Assembly: GCA_031265235.1 (NCBI GenBank)
Contig: JAISCX010000023.1
Span: forward strand, 1-55,090
Direction of reading: 5' to 3'
DNA: 55,090 nucleotides
DNA from: Rickettsiales bacterium
GTDB lineage: Bacteria; Pseudomonadota; Alphaproteobacteria; Rs-D84
Positions 47,070-55,090 of the stretch are shown piece after piece. The notes below the pieces were generated by a model, which saw only the letters and a list, made by a program, of their open reading frames with translations, did not search any database and was not told where the DNA came from. The position numbers and the translations under genes are program-made. Numbering within the stretch: the first letter of the stretch is position 1; the number at the start of each line of letters is the position of its first letter.

Positions 47070-47088
47070 CACAATAAACGGGTAGAAA

Positions 47089-47268
47089 ATGATGAACAAA
47101 AAGAACATAATAATCGGAATCATAGGGCTTGCCATCGGCGCGGGCGCATTGGGAATCGTCGCGTATGACCAATATTCCAGAAAGGCGGAAATGGCGTTTT
47201 ACTGCGACGCGCTGATAAAATTCATAGACAATTCCCCCGAATGTCTTGCCGCGATAGAGAAGATGTAA
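47089..47268 (+). CDS. 59-aa small membrane protein (below ORF-track cutoff)
   Basis: MMNKKNIIIGIIGLAIGAGALGIVAYDQYSRKAEMAFYCDALIKFIDNSPECLAAIEKM; fills the gap before ybgC. Confidence 0.5.
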   Translation: MMNKKNIIIGIIGLAIGAGALGIVAYDQYSRKAEMAFYCDALIKFIDNSPECLAAIEKM

Positions 47269-47269
47269 A

Positions 47270-47662
47270 GTGACGGCCCATGCTTTTCCTTTTTCAATTG
47301 CATATGCCGACACGGATGCGGGCGGGATAGTTTATCACGCGCGGTATATTGAAATCGCCGAACGCGCGCGAATGAATTGGATGCGCGGACATGTTCCGCC
47401 GGATGGGGACATAGGATTCGTAATCCGCGAACTGTCCGTAAAATACAAACGCCCTTTGCGCCTGGGCGATGAATTCGTCGTTGAAACACGCGCGGTTGAC
47501 ATTGGCGCTGCATCGATAAAGGTTGAACAAAAATTCGTGAAAAACAATGAAATTTATGCTATGCTGACCGGCACGGCGGCATACATCGGCGCGGATATGA
47601 AGCCGAAGAGAATTCCGGAAACATGGAATAAGTATTTAAAACAAACAAAGGAACAACCATGA
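47270..47662 (+). CDS. ybgC: YbgC/FadM-type acyl-CoA thioesterase (GTG start)
   Basis: IAYADTDAGGIVYHARYIEIAERAR hotdog-fold motif; precedes tolQ. Confidence 0.92.
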   Translation: MTAHAFPFSIAYADTDAGGIVYHARYIEIAERARMNWMRGHVPPDGDIGFVIRELSVKYKRPLRLGDEFVVETRAVDIGAASIKVEQKFVKNNEIYAMLTGTAAYIGADMKPKRIPETWNKYLKQTKEQP

Positions 47663-48150
47663 ACAACAGCTTTTCATTCTTATCAATATTTTCGCCAAGC
47701 GATCCGATGGTATTCACGACGTCTTTGGTGCTGGTCGCGGGCAGCATTATATCCTGGGCGATAATAGTTGGAAAACTCCGCCTTTGGAATGCGGAAAAAT
47801 TGCGCCCATCAAAAATCCATGCAAACGACAACCCGGACACGATTGCGGATAGGTTGATAGAACCGCTTGATAAAAACCTGTGGTTTCTTTCCGTGGCCGC
47901 GGCGGTCGGGCCATTTATCGGGCTGTTCGGGACGATATGGGGAATAATGCATCTGTTTGCGGCGGTCGGCGCCACCGGATCTACATCGCTGGTCGTCGTG
48001 GCGCCGGGGCTGGCCGTGGCGCTGGGGGAAACGGCGTTGGGTCTTTTCGTTGCGATCCCGGCCGCAATCTTTTACCAGTATTTTTCCAAAAAGTCAGACG
48101 ACTTATACAACAAGCTGGAAATGGCGGCGAAAGAATTAAAAAAGTCGTAA
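47659..48150 (+). CDS. tolQ: Tol-Pal system protein TolQ
   Basis: VGPFIGLFGTIWGIMHLF...APGLAVALGETALGLFVAIPAAIFYQ. Confidence 0.92.
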   Translation: MNNSFSFLSIFSPSDPMVFTTSLVLVAGSIISWAIIVGKLRLWNAEKLRPSKIHANDNPDTIADRLIEPLDKNLWFLSVAAAVGPFIGLFGTIWGIMHLFAAVGATGSTSLVVVAPGLAVALGETALGLFVAIPAAIFYQYFSKKSDDLYNKLEMAAKELKKS

Positions 48151-48156
48151 TACGAA

Positions 48157-48582
48157 ATGCAAATTTCGGAGAATAATATGAGCAGAAGAAGAAAAACCAT
48201 AGATTCGAATTCACTGATTGTCATGACGCCGATGATTGACGTTATGACGGTGCTGTTGGCGGTGTTTGTTGTTACGGCGCCGATGCTGACATCTGGGATT
48301 GATCTTGATTTGCCAAAGGCGGGCAATTCCGCAATGGCCGGCGACGACCATGCATTGCAAATCGGCGTGGATTCGGGCGGACGATATTTCCTGGGCACGA
48401 CACGGATGGCGCGCGAAGACGTTGTTCGCAAGGCCGCCGCAATGCGCGGGGAAAATCCAAAGCTGGCGATCATGATTAACGGCGACAAGGGCGCGTCATA
48501 CGGCGCGGTAATGGCGATGATGGGGGCATTGAAAGATGCAGGTTTCCAGAAAGTAGGTCTTCGCACTAAAATCGATAATTAA
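48157..48582 (+). CDS. tolR: Tol-Pal system protein TolR (ExbD family)
   Basis: MTPMIDVMTVLLAVFVVTAPML; LDLPKAG; MINGDKGASYGAVM. Confidence 0.9.
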   Translation: MQISENNMSRRRKTIDSNSLIVMTPMIDVMTVLLAVFVVTAPMLTSGIDLDLPKAGNSAMAGDDHALQIGVDSGGRYFLGTTRMAREDVVRKAAAMRGENPKLAIMINGDKGASYGAVMAMMGALKDAGFQKVGLRTKIDN

Positions 48583-48609
48583 GTGCGCAGCAGGGCATAA
48601 TGCAAGCTT

Positions 48610-49323
48610 ATGAAAAACAATATCACAACTTCATCGGAAAACTTTCTCATCTCTGCCGCGGGGCATCTGATTATCATCGCGTTGATGGTGACCAGCTTTG
48701 TATTCATCGCGGGCCCGATTGAAAAAATCATCGCATCCGACCGCGTGCAGATTTATGAGATAGATTTGTCCAAGGTTACGGTTTCCGGCACCGAAACATT
48801 GCTGTATAATACCGACGCTTTCAGACAGGAAGCCAAAGAGAAAAAACAAAAGACAGAAAACAAGAAAAAGGCAGAAATGATCGGCGACGATGCGTCAAAG
48901 CCGCTTGAAAAAAACGCAACGACTGATTCGGCGGCAAAGCCAAAGCCGGATGCGTCCAAAGCAACGACCATCGTCCGCGTTAATCGTGAAACAGGCGCAT
49001 TGAACCGCACCATGACGGTGTCGGTTATCGATGCGCTGCGTGTCGCGATGACCAGATGCTGGCAATTCGACAAGGACAGACCGGGGCTGGAAGATATTCG
49101 GGCGGTGGCGCATCTGACCATGAATCAGCTTGGCATGGTCCGCGACCTGTGGTTCGAACAGGCAGCCCGCGCCGACACGGACCCGGCGTTCTCGTACGTT
49201 CTGGAAACAATCCGCATGGCGGTCGGCGCATGCCAGCCGTTCAAAATGCTGCCGGCGTCCGAATACGACGCATGGAAAAACATCCAGCTGACTTTTTATC
49301 CGTCAAACGCAAGCGTTCATTAA
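48610..49323 (+). CDS. tolA: TolA-like protein (short central domain)
   Basis: N-terminal TM, Lys/Glu/Ala linker, C-terminal RCW...FEQAARADTDPAFSYVLETIRMAVGACQPF; operon position. Confidence 0.7.
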   Translation: MKNNITTSSENFLISAAGHLIIIALMVTSFVFIAGPIEKIIASDRVQIYEIDLSKVTVSGTETLLYNTDAFRQEAKEKKQKTENKKKAEMIGDDASKPLEKNATTDSAAKPKPDASKATTIVRVNRETGALNRTMTVSVIDALRVAMTRCWQFDKDRPGLEDIRAVAHLTMNQLGMVRDLWFEQAARADTDPAFSYVLETIRMAVGACQPFKMLPASEYDAWKNIQLTFYPSNASVH

Positions 49324-49400
49324 GACGCATACTTTTCGCGTAATTTTTTCTATTTGGATAAACCTTGCTTTTTATGATATAATAAAAGCTTAGAGAGAAT

Positions 49401-50732
49401 ATGAAAAAACAACCGTCACGCCTTGTCTATGCTCTGTGCTCTGCGCTCTGCGCCTTGCACGGCTTTGTTGTATCGGCGCATGCCGCTCCTTTTCCGGATG
49501 CCGCGCCGCGCGCCGGGACCAATGTCCAGGCGAATAATCAATCCGGACTGATCCAAAACGTCCAATCGTATTCTTCAAATCCTTTTTACAATCCCGCAAG
49601 TCCCTATAACCAACGCATGCCGGTGCCGATTTATGCCCAGGGGACGGAATTGGGCACTGCCGACTGCCGCGGCATGGTTTCTTATCTTATCGCCAGCGAA
49701 TGCGCGGGGCGGAACAATTGTCACGGTCTGCGCGTCGCCGACATACGGCCCGCGGTGATTAATGGTTTGGCGGCCCAGCCGGGGCATAATTATATGACGC
49801 AGTGCAACGGATATATTGACGGCGCATTTGCCGATTATCAAAGAAATACGCAGACGCTGAATCCGTCCGCATTTCCAACCCCAGGCACAGCGGGCGCGCC
49901 GGGCAGCGGCGGCCAATTGGTTTTAAAGAACCCTCTTAAAATGGATCCTCCGGAATGGCTGGGCGGAATGATCGGCCGCGTCGTGGAAATGGGAAACTTG
50001 CAAAAACAGAATTCGGAACCCGTCGGAATTTACGCGGCAACGATGCCAAAAACTTATGACGATCTTTCTTTCCAGGAAAAACTTGCGGTCCAGAAAGAAG
50101 GCTATGAACAATGGGCGCCGGTGTACGAGATTCAAAATGGTTCGCGCGTTTGCATAAAGAACTGCGTCTATTCCACAATTCGCGTCGAATCCGATGCGGA
50201 CAGATATGCCCGCGAAACCACCGAAATGAAAGCGCAAGCGGAAACGATGCGGCAACGGGCGTTATTGGAAGAAGCCAAAGCAAAAATGCTTAAAGCGTCT
50301 GACTATTGCGAATGGTGCAGGCATGACCAAGCCACTTGTTGGGACGAACAGACAAAAAAAATGACAGAAACAAACGAGGCGCTGCTGAAAACGGCCTGCG
50401 CCAATTGGAACAAGAGCGCAACGGGCATAAAAGTCGATGGATGGCGGAAAGTTGACCCAGATCCGGCGGACCAGTGCTATAAGGTCGAAAATGCATCGGA
50501 AGATGAACAGATGGTCCTTTCCCATGAAAATTGCGGCAAAACCCCGCCGGAAAAACAATGCAAATACGAAATATACAATGATGATGGCAGAGTGGTCAGG
50601 GTCGAATGGTATAACATCGGCGAGACATCGGAATGCACGGATTCCAACTATAACATAGGCACCCAGACGTGCCAGAGCAGCGGGAATTGGACTTCGCCAT
50701 GCATGGTAACAAGTCCGACGGTATTGGAATAA
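49401..50732 (+). CDS. Secreted Cys-containing protein, unknown function
   Basis: Signal LVYALCSALCALHGFVVSAHA; 443 aa; CEWCRHDQATC motif. Confidence 0.75.
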   Translation: MKKQPSRLVYALCSALCALHGFVVSAHAAPFPDAAPRAGTNVQANNQSGLIQNVQSYSSNPFYNPASPYNQRMPVPIYAQGTELGTADCRGMVSYLIASECAGRNNCHGLRVADIRPAVINGLAAQPGHNYMTQCNGYIDGAFADYQRNTQTLNPSAFPTPGTAGAPGSGGQLVLKNPLKMDPPEWLGGMIGRVVEMGNLQKQNSEPVGIYAATMPKTYDDLSFQEKLAVQKEGYEQWAPVYEIQNGSRVCIKNCVYSTIRVESDADRYARETTEMKAQAETMRQRALLEEAKAKMLKASDYCEWCRHDQATCWDEQTKKMTETNEALLKTACANWNKSATGIKVDGWRKVDPDPADQCYKVENASEDEQMVLSHENCGKTPPEKQCKYEIYNDDGRVVRVEWYNIGETSECTDSNYNIGTQTCQSSGNWTSPCMVTSPTVLE

Positions 50733-50757
50733 TAAAATCATGATACAGGAAAAAAAC

Positions 50758-51804
50758 ATGGGTATTGAAAAATATCTTTTGTCCGCAGGCGTGCTGATTG
50801 GCATCGGCGCATGGCCGGGCGCATCCGCGGCGGCCGGACCATATGCGGGCTGTGATAAAGCAACCAGATCTTGTGACGCCGCCCTTGCGTGCATAACGCA
50901 AAGCGCTTTAAAAGACAATCTCAACGTAAGGAACGTGCTGACGCAATATCTAAACAACGATGCAAGAACAAAATGCAAAAATCTCAACGCCCAGCAAAAA
51001 CAGAACAAGATTGACCAATACGCATCAAAAAAAGCAACGATAACGCAAAAGCCGTCGACGATTCGCGATGATACGACAAAGGAAGAAGAAACCCCAGCAA
51101 CAGAAGAACCCAAATTCCCAAAATGCGAAAAATTTGCTGAACTGGATTCAAAATATGTCTGGGATAGCAGTGATTCCTGGACAATGAAATTTGAAAGCTT
51201 CAATATGACGGACATCAATGGCAATGCAACAAAATTCTCACTGCCTGCATATTGGATAACCACTGGGGGCGATTTATTCCGTGGCAGTAAAGTTAAACCA
51301 GTTTTCAACAAGGACGACGCTGATCGAAAAAAGCCTGAAACCGGGTCAATCGCGATAGCAAACAGAGCAGAAGTTTTAAAAGAGCATACCGAGAAATCGG
51401 CAATCATGACATTTGAAAAATATGTTACTGCAAAATCACACCAGGCTGTAAAAATAGCAACCGCGTATGCAAGGGAAATTTACGGCTGGGAAACCGCGGT
51501 ATGTTTCGCATTTGAATGCAACGAAGCAATCGGGTCTGATGACAATATAATGTGCGTAAAGGACGGAACCTTGGCAAGTTCTTCATACCGTGACGAAAAA
51601 ACGAAAGAGGTACGTTATCGTTTCACCGACCCAGACCAAAAGATAATAACATTTCAATTCGACGATATATGCAGAAACGAAAAAGAATATGCAAAAACCA
51701 TAGAAAAGATGGACATGGAATACATGAAATACTGCATTCCAACCGACAGTGCATATACCGAAAATGATGTCTTTAATTATTTATACAAGAAATATGGCTT
51801 ATAG
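50758..51804 (+). CDS. Secreted Cys-containing protein, unknown function
   Basis: Signal YLLSAGVLIGIGAWPGASAAA; intact ORF. Confidence 0.7.
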   Translation: MGIEKYLLSAGVLIGIGAWPGASAAAGPYAGCDKATRSCDAALACITQSALKDNLNVRNVLTQYLNNDARTKCKNLNAQQKQNKIDQYASKKATITQKPSTIRDDTTKEEETPATEEPKFPKCEKFAELDSKYVWDSSDSWTMKFESFNMTDINGNATKFSLPAYWITTGGDLFRGSKVKPVFNKDDADRKKPETGSIAIANRAEVLKEHTEKSAIMTFEKYVTAKSHQAVKIATAYAREIYGWETAVCFAFECNEAIGSDDNIMCVKDGTLASSSYRDEKTKEVRYRFTDPDQKIITFQFDDICRNEKEYAKTIEKMDMEYMKYCIPTDSAYTENDVFNYLYKKYGL

Positions 51805-51888
51805 AAATGAATTCTATATCAACTTGTTCAGAATCATTTGTAATAAAATCCCGGAAAAAATAGGATTCAAAATAAAATTTAATGCCAC

Positions 51889-51916
51889 TTGACAAATATT
51901 AAACACATACTATAAT
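51889..51916 (+). promoter_or_regulatory. Promoter for SHOCT-like membrane protein
   Basis: TTGACA-16-TATAAT. Confidence 0.65.
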
Positions 51917-51941
51917 ATGCTTGAACCAAAGGAATTTTAAA

Positions 51942-52517
51942 ATGGCAGACCCATATAATTCATTTCAACCAAGAAATCCCACAATAGCTGAACAGTTGAA
52001 AGAGCTGACTGATTTGCTTGCAGCCGGCGGCATTTCCCAAGACGACTATAACTTTATGAAAAAACAAATCATGGGAAAGCAAGACACGCCCACCAAGAGC
52101 AAGGTTGATAAACTTGAAGAAAAAGAACAGGAAATAAAACGCTATTTAAAATTGGGCGGCAGATATCTGTTATACGCCGGCGCGGTTATACTGATTGTTA
52201 TTTTATTGGGCAAGGGCGCATGTTCCAGCTGTTCCGGTCCAAGCAGAGAGCAAAAGGAATCCGCCAGGCAAGAACAAGTCCAACAGCAAAAGGAAGAAAT
52301 CCAGCAACAAAAAGAAGAAGCCCAAAAGCAGAAAAAACAAAAAGTTATAGAGCTTAACGGCGGCACAGAAAAAGTAAAGGAAAAAACAGACAAGTTTCCA
52401 AAATTGATGGAACTGAAAAAAGAAAACAAAAAGGCGTTCGAGCAAAGAGTTATAAAAATGTCGGCGGAGGAAAGACAGTTGCTGTTACAATGGGAAAAAG
52501 AGAACGGATACAGATAA
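51942..52517 (+). CDS. SHOCT-like N-terminus, single TM helix and Gln/Lys coiled-coil protein
   Basis: TIAEQLKELTDLLAAGGISQDDYNFMKKQIMG; YLLYAGAVILIVILLG; QQQKEE repeats. Confidence 0.65.
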   Translation: MADPYNSFQPRNPTIAEQLKELTDLLAAGGISQDDYNFMKKQIMGKQDTPTKSKVDKLEEKEQEIKRYLKLGGRYLLYAGAVILIVILLGKGACSSCSGPSREQKESARQEQVQQQKEEIQQQKEEAQKQKKQKVIELNGGTEKVKEKTDKFPKLMELKKENKKAFEQRVIKMSAEERQLLLQWEKENGYR

Positions 52518-52630
52518 TGTAATATGCAATGGGCGGCTGGAAAGCCGCCCTTTTATTGGACCGTCTTTACAAACCGCTTTGCCCGTTATGGCATTTCTGA
52601 TATAATGCAGCCCGAGAGAGGGTTGTTTTT

Positions 52631-55090
52631 ATGCCAAAAATCAAATTATTTACATTAACGTTTGCATTGAGAAAAATTCTAATTCTTTGCGCGGCATGTT
52701 TGCTTTACATCGCGACCAGCGCTTGCGTCATCCCGGGATGCGGATTTGCCGCAAACCCGGATCCCGGTCAAGACCAGGAAATAGAAAATGTTTTGGATGA
52801 CGGAACCATTTCGAATTTCCAATCTGACCAGATCCCAGATAATTCGCCTGTAGCGAATTTCCGGGATGACACGCCACCTATGACGCAGCAAGAACCCACC
52901 TGTGCGCAAAAGATTTTCGCGAACGCCCTGATCGCGACCGAAGACAACGTTTCCAAAGACGCCCCGGATTACATAATCAAAGGCTGGATTTATCAAAACT
53001 TTCAGAATGTGGACGTTATAAAAAAAGTATTGCAGTGCCCCGAAGTCGCCGCACTTGACGATATGGAAACAATACAATTCCCGGCCATCGCATACATATT
53101 TCCGAACGGGCGCGAGATTGTCGTAAATTATATGACCCAGCCAAAGATTCTAAGACAGCGTCTGCTGCTCGCTTCAAAACGCGGGCTGCCTAATACTTGT
53201 CCGCAAAGCGCAAACTCTAACTATACCATGCCCATGACGGCAATAGACGGCAGCTGCGCGACCGCGCGCGTGGGGCCGGATGAAGCGGGCACAATCTGGA
53301 CGAACACCGAACCCGCATGGTATGGAATAATGGTTGTCCAGGCGGGAAGCATGGATAAATATGTTGGCGAATATAAGAATAACACAATCGCGTTGAAATT
53401 CTTGGAAGACCATCTGGAAGATTTTTATCCGCACAATTACAATGATGGCGGCGGTCTGCTTGCGCTCGGCGGCATTATCACGATGCCCATGTGCACCAGC
53501 CAATCCGCGCTGGCCGATGATGGCGACATCGTAAACATCGCGGCGCACCGCACGGTCGGCGAAGATCAAAGCGCTTTCACAGGCAATGATTTTTATGTCG
53601 CCGGCGACCGCAATCTTCAATGGATAACATGGGCAGAGGTTACCGCCGACATCGTCATGACGGTCGGCACAATGGGCGCCGGCACGGCGGTAATGGGCGC
53701 AATGAAGGGAATGCGCATGATGAAGACTGCTAAAAACCTGCGCGGGGTGATTTCCGGAATGCTAAAGATTGAAAAAGTCCGCGATTATGAAAAATCCCTG
53801 CAAGCCATAGCAAAGCTGGAAAAATCTTTGGAAATGGCAAAGAAAGGCGAAAAAATCAAATCCGTCCTGGATTTTTCAAAAATTGAAAAAGTCGCGGACG
53901 CGGAAAAACTAATCGGTGGAACCGACAAGGCGGGCGATCTTGGAAAATCTCTGACGAGATGGAGAAATTTGGAAAGCAATCTTGCAAAAAGAAAACAAAA
54001 TCTGGAACTTTTGAAAAAGCAGCGCAGCGACGCAATAGAAAAAACAATAACGCAAAATAAAAAATTGGTTACAGAGGCAGAAAAAGCGGCGGAAAGAATG
54101 CGGCTGGAAAAGAACGCAAAAAATTATAACAAAAGTATCGGATTGGCGGAAGACGCCGTAAAAAGGGCAGAGCAAGAAGCCGGCCTTGCCGCGAATTCAT
54201 TCAAATCCGAAGCGAATGCCGCAAAAATCACCGGAGAAAGTTCCCTTGACGCAAAGAAAATAGAAGAAGAGCTGAACGCTGCAAGAAAATCCGCGGAAGA
54301 AATTGAAAAAGCTGACAAAGCGGGCGATGTCCGGAAATACAAGGAAGCCAATGCGGAATTCCAAAATCTTGTAAAATTGCGGGATACGATAAAAATGCGC
54401 GGCATCCCGCAAAAAGGAAATGTGGTCGCGCGCAAAGCCAAACCGCTGGACGCCGCTATAAAGACGGCAAAAGCATTAAGGGCGTTCAATAGGGCAAACA
54501 AAACCATCGACAAGGCGAATAAAGTCGCGCGCGCCAGCATGAGATCCGGGAAAATCCGGGATTGGCTGTTTATGAGCACGATGAAAAACGTCGGCGCGCT
54601 TGGCAAGGCAGAAGCGGTGGGTGGATTTTTATTCGGCGCGGTAAGCTTTGTCAAAGACTTTTACGATCATTCCGAAACCGCCACTGGCGAATTCACAAAC
54701 AATATAGAATTCAAGCCGTTGCTGTTATTGTCCGCAGATAATCTGGAAGGCCAGGAAAACGTGGTTTCCCACGGTATGTGGTTTATGTGGGCGGGCGATT
54801 CGGCAAACCCTGCGGACGACGACGCGGCGTTTTTGCAGACCATGGATTTTGCGGAAAAATTTTATCAGGATATGGAAGACGTCCAGGATGAGATTATGGA
54901 AAACAACACAGAACGCGAAACCCGCGTAAAAAATATTGCCGGCAAAAAGTCCGCCGCGGATGATGACGGGCAAAACACGACCGGCGACAAAACCAAATTC
55001 GGCGCAAACAACGCGGCGCGCATCGCCAAGGCCGCCCTGACACCCGCAGGGGGGCTGCACATCTTGCAGGGCAGGGGCAGGCCGGCCGGC
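52631..55090 (+). CDS. Large secreted/coiled-coil protein, truncated at the window end (absent from ORF track)
   Basis: Open for 820 codons without a stop; N-terminal IPGCGFAANPD after a hydrophobic signal; long Lys/Glu/Ala coiled-coil. Confidence 0.75.
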   Translation, partial: MPKIKLFTLTFALRKILILCAACLLYIATSACVIPGCGFAANPDPGQDQEIENVLDDGTISNFQSDQIPDNSPVANFRDDTPPMTQQEPTCAQKIFANALIATEDNVSKDAPDYIIKGWIYQNFQNVDVIKKVLQCPEVAALDDMETIQFPAIAYIFPNGREIVVNYMTQPKILRQRLLLASKRGLPNTCPQSANSNYTMPMTAIDGSCATARVGPDEAGTIWTNTEPAWYGIMVVQAGSMDKYVGEYKNNTIALKFLEDHLEDFYPHNYNDGGGLLALGGIITMPMCTSQSALADDGDIVNIAAHRTVGEDQSAFTGNDFYVAGDRNLQWITWAEVTADIVMTVGTMGAGTAVMGAMKGMRMMKTAKNLRGVISGMLKIEKVRDYEKSLQAIAKLEKSLEMAKKGEKIKSVLDFSKIEKVADAEKLIGGTDKAGDLGKSLTRWRNLESNLAKRKQNLELLKKQRSDAIEKTITQNKKLVTEAEKAAERMRLEKNAKNYNKSIGLAEDAVKRAEQEAGLAANSFKSEANAAKITGESSLDAKKIEEELNAARKSAEEIEKADKAGDVRKYKEANAEFQNLVKLRDTIKMRGIPQKGNVVARKAKPLDAAIKTAKALRAFNRANKTIDKANKVARASMRSGKIRDWLFMSTMKNVGALGKAEAVGGFLFGAVSFVKDFYDHSETATGEFTNNIEFKPLLLLSADNLEGQENVVSHGMWFMWAGDSANPADDDAAFLQTMDFAEKFYQDMEDVQDEIMENNTERETRVKNIAGKKSAADDDGQNTTGDKTKFGANNAARIAKAALTPAGGLHILQGRGRPAG

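Noticed and set aside
50262-51407. 381-aa minus ORF
   Set aside because: Antisense to two signal-peptide-bearing plus genes with good starts; composition looks like shadow translation.

Overview
About 55 kb of what looks like a host-associated alphaproteobacterial chromosome. That placement is an inference from TrcR/DUF1013 and DUF2155 homologues, gene content and coding style. Most of the window is ordinary: three tRNAs (Phe-GAA, Ser-GCU, Gly-UCC), rpoD, cysS, addA, recN, xseA, tsaD, the rpsP-rimM-trmD-rplS operon, pfk, dnaK, ruvB, ybgC-tolQRA, a two-component system, and several glycosyltransferases plus a Stealth-family protein. No prophage, transposase or CRISPR array was seen. The most interesting non-standard signals are: (1) a 12-codon leader peptide MKTFFSSFSCCC* upstream of cysS, whose Cys codons (UUUCCUGUUGUU) are complementary to the cysS Shine-Dalgarno region (AACAACaaAGGAAA), consistent with cysteine-responsive translational attenuation; (2) two dinucleotide microsatellites, (GA)16 and (CA)7, each next to the same 11-nt sequence (GCAGAACTCTA) and each between an out-of-frame upstream ATG and a secreted Cys-rich ORF without a good start, i.e. 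candidate phase-variable loci; (3) a candidate multi-helix ncRNA with its own promoter and terminator (~8803-9020); (4) a type II restriction-modification pair overlapping its neighbours inside a hydrolase-ruvB operon; (5) addA split by a single in-frame TAA into helicase and nuclease parts; (6) a terminator/antiterminator-like leader with 26-bp direct repeats upstream of the rpsP operon; (7) heptamer repeats forming an inverted array directly 5' of a response regulator. Everything is from manual reading; no homology search or folding was run.
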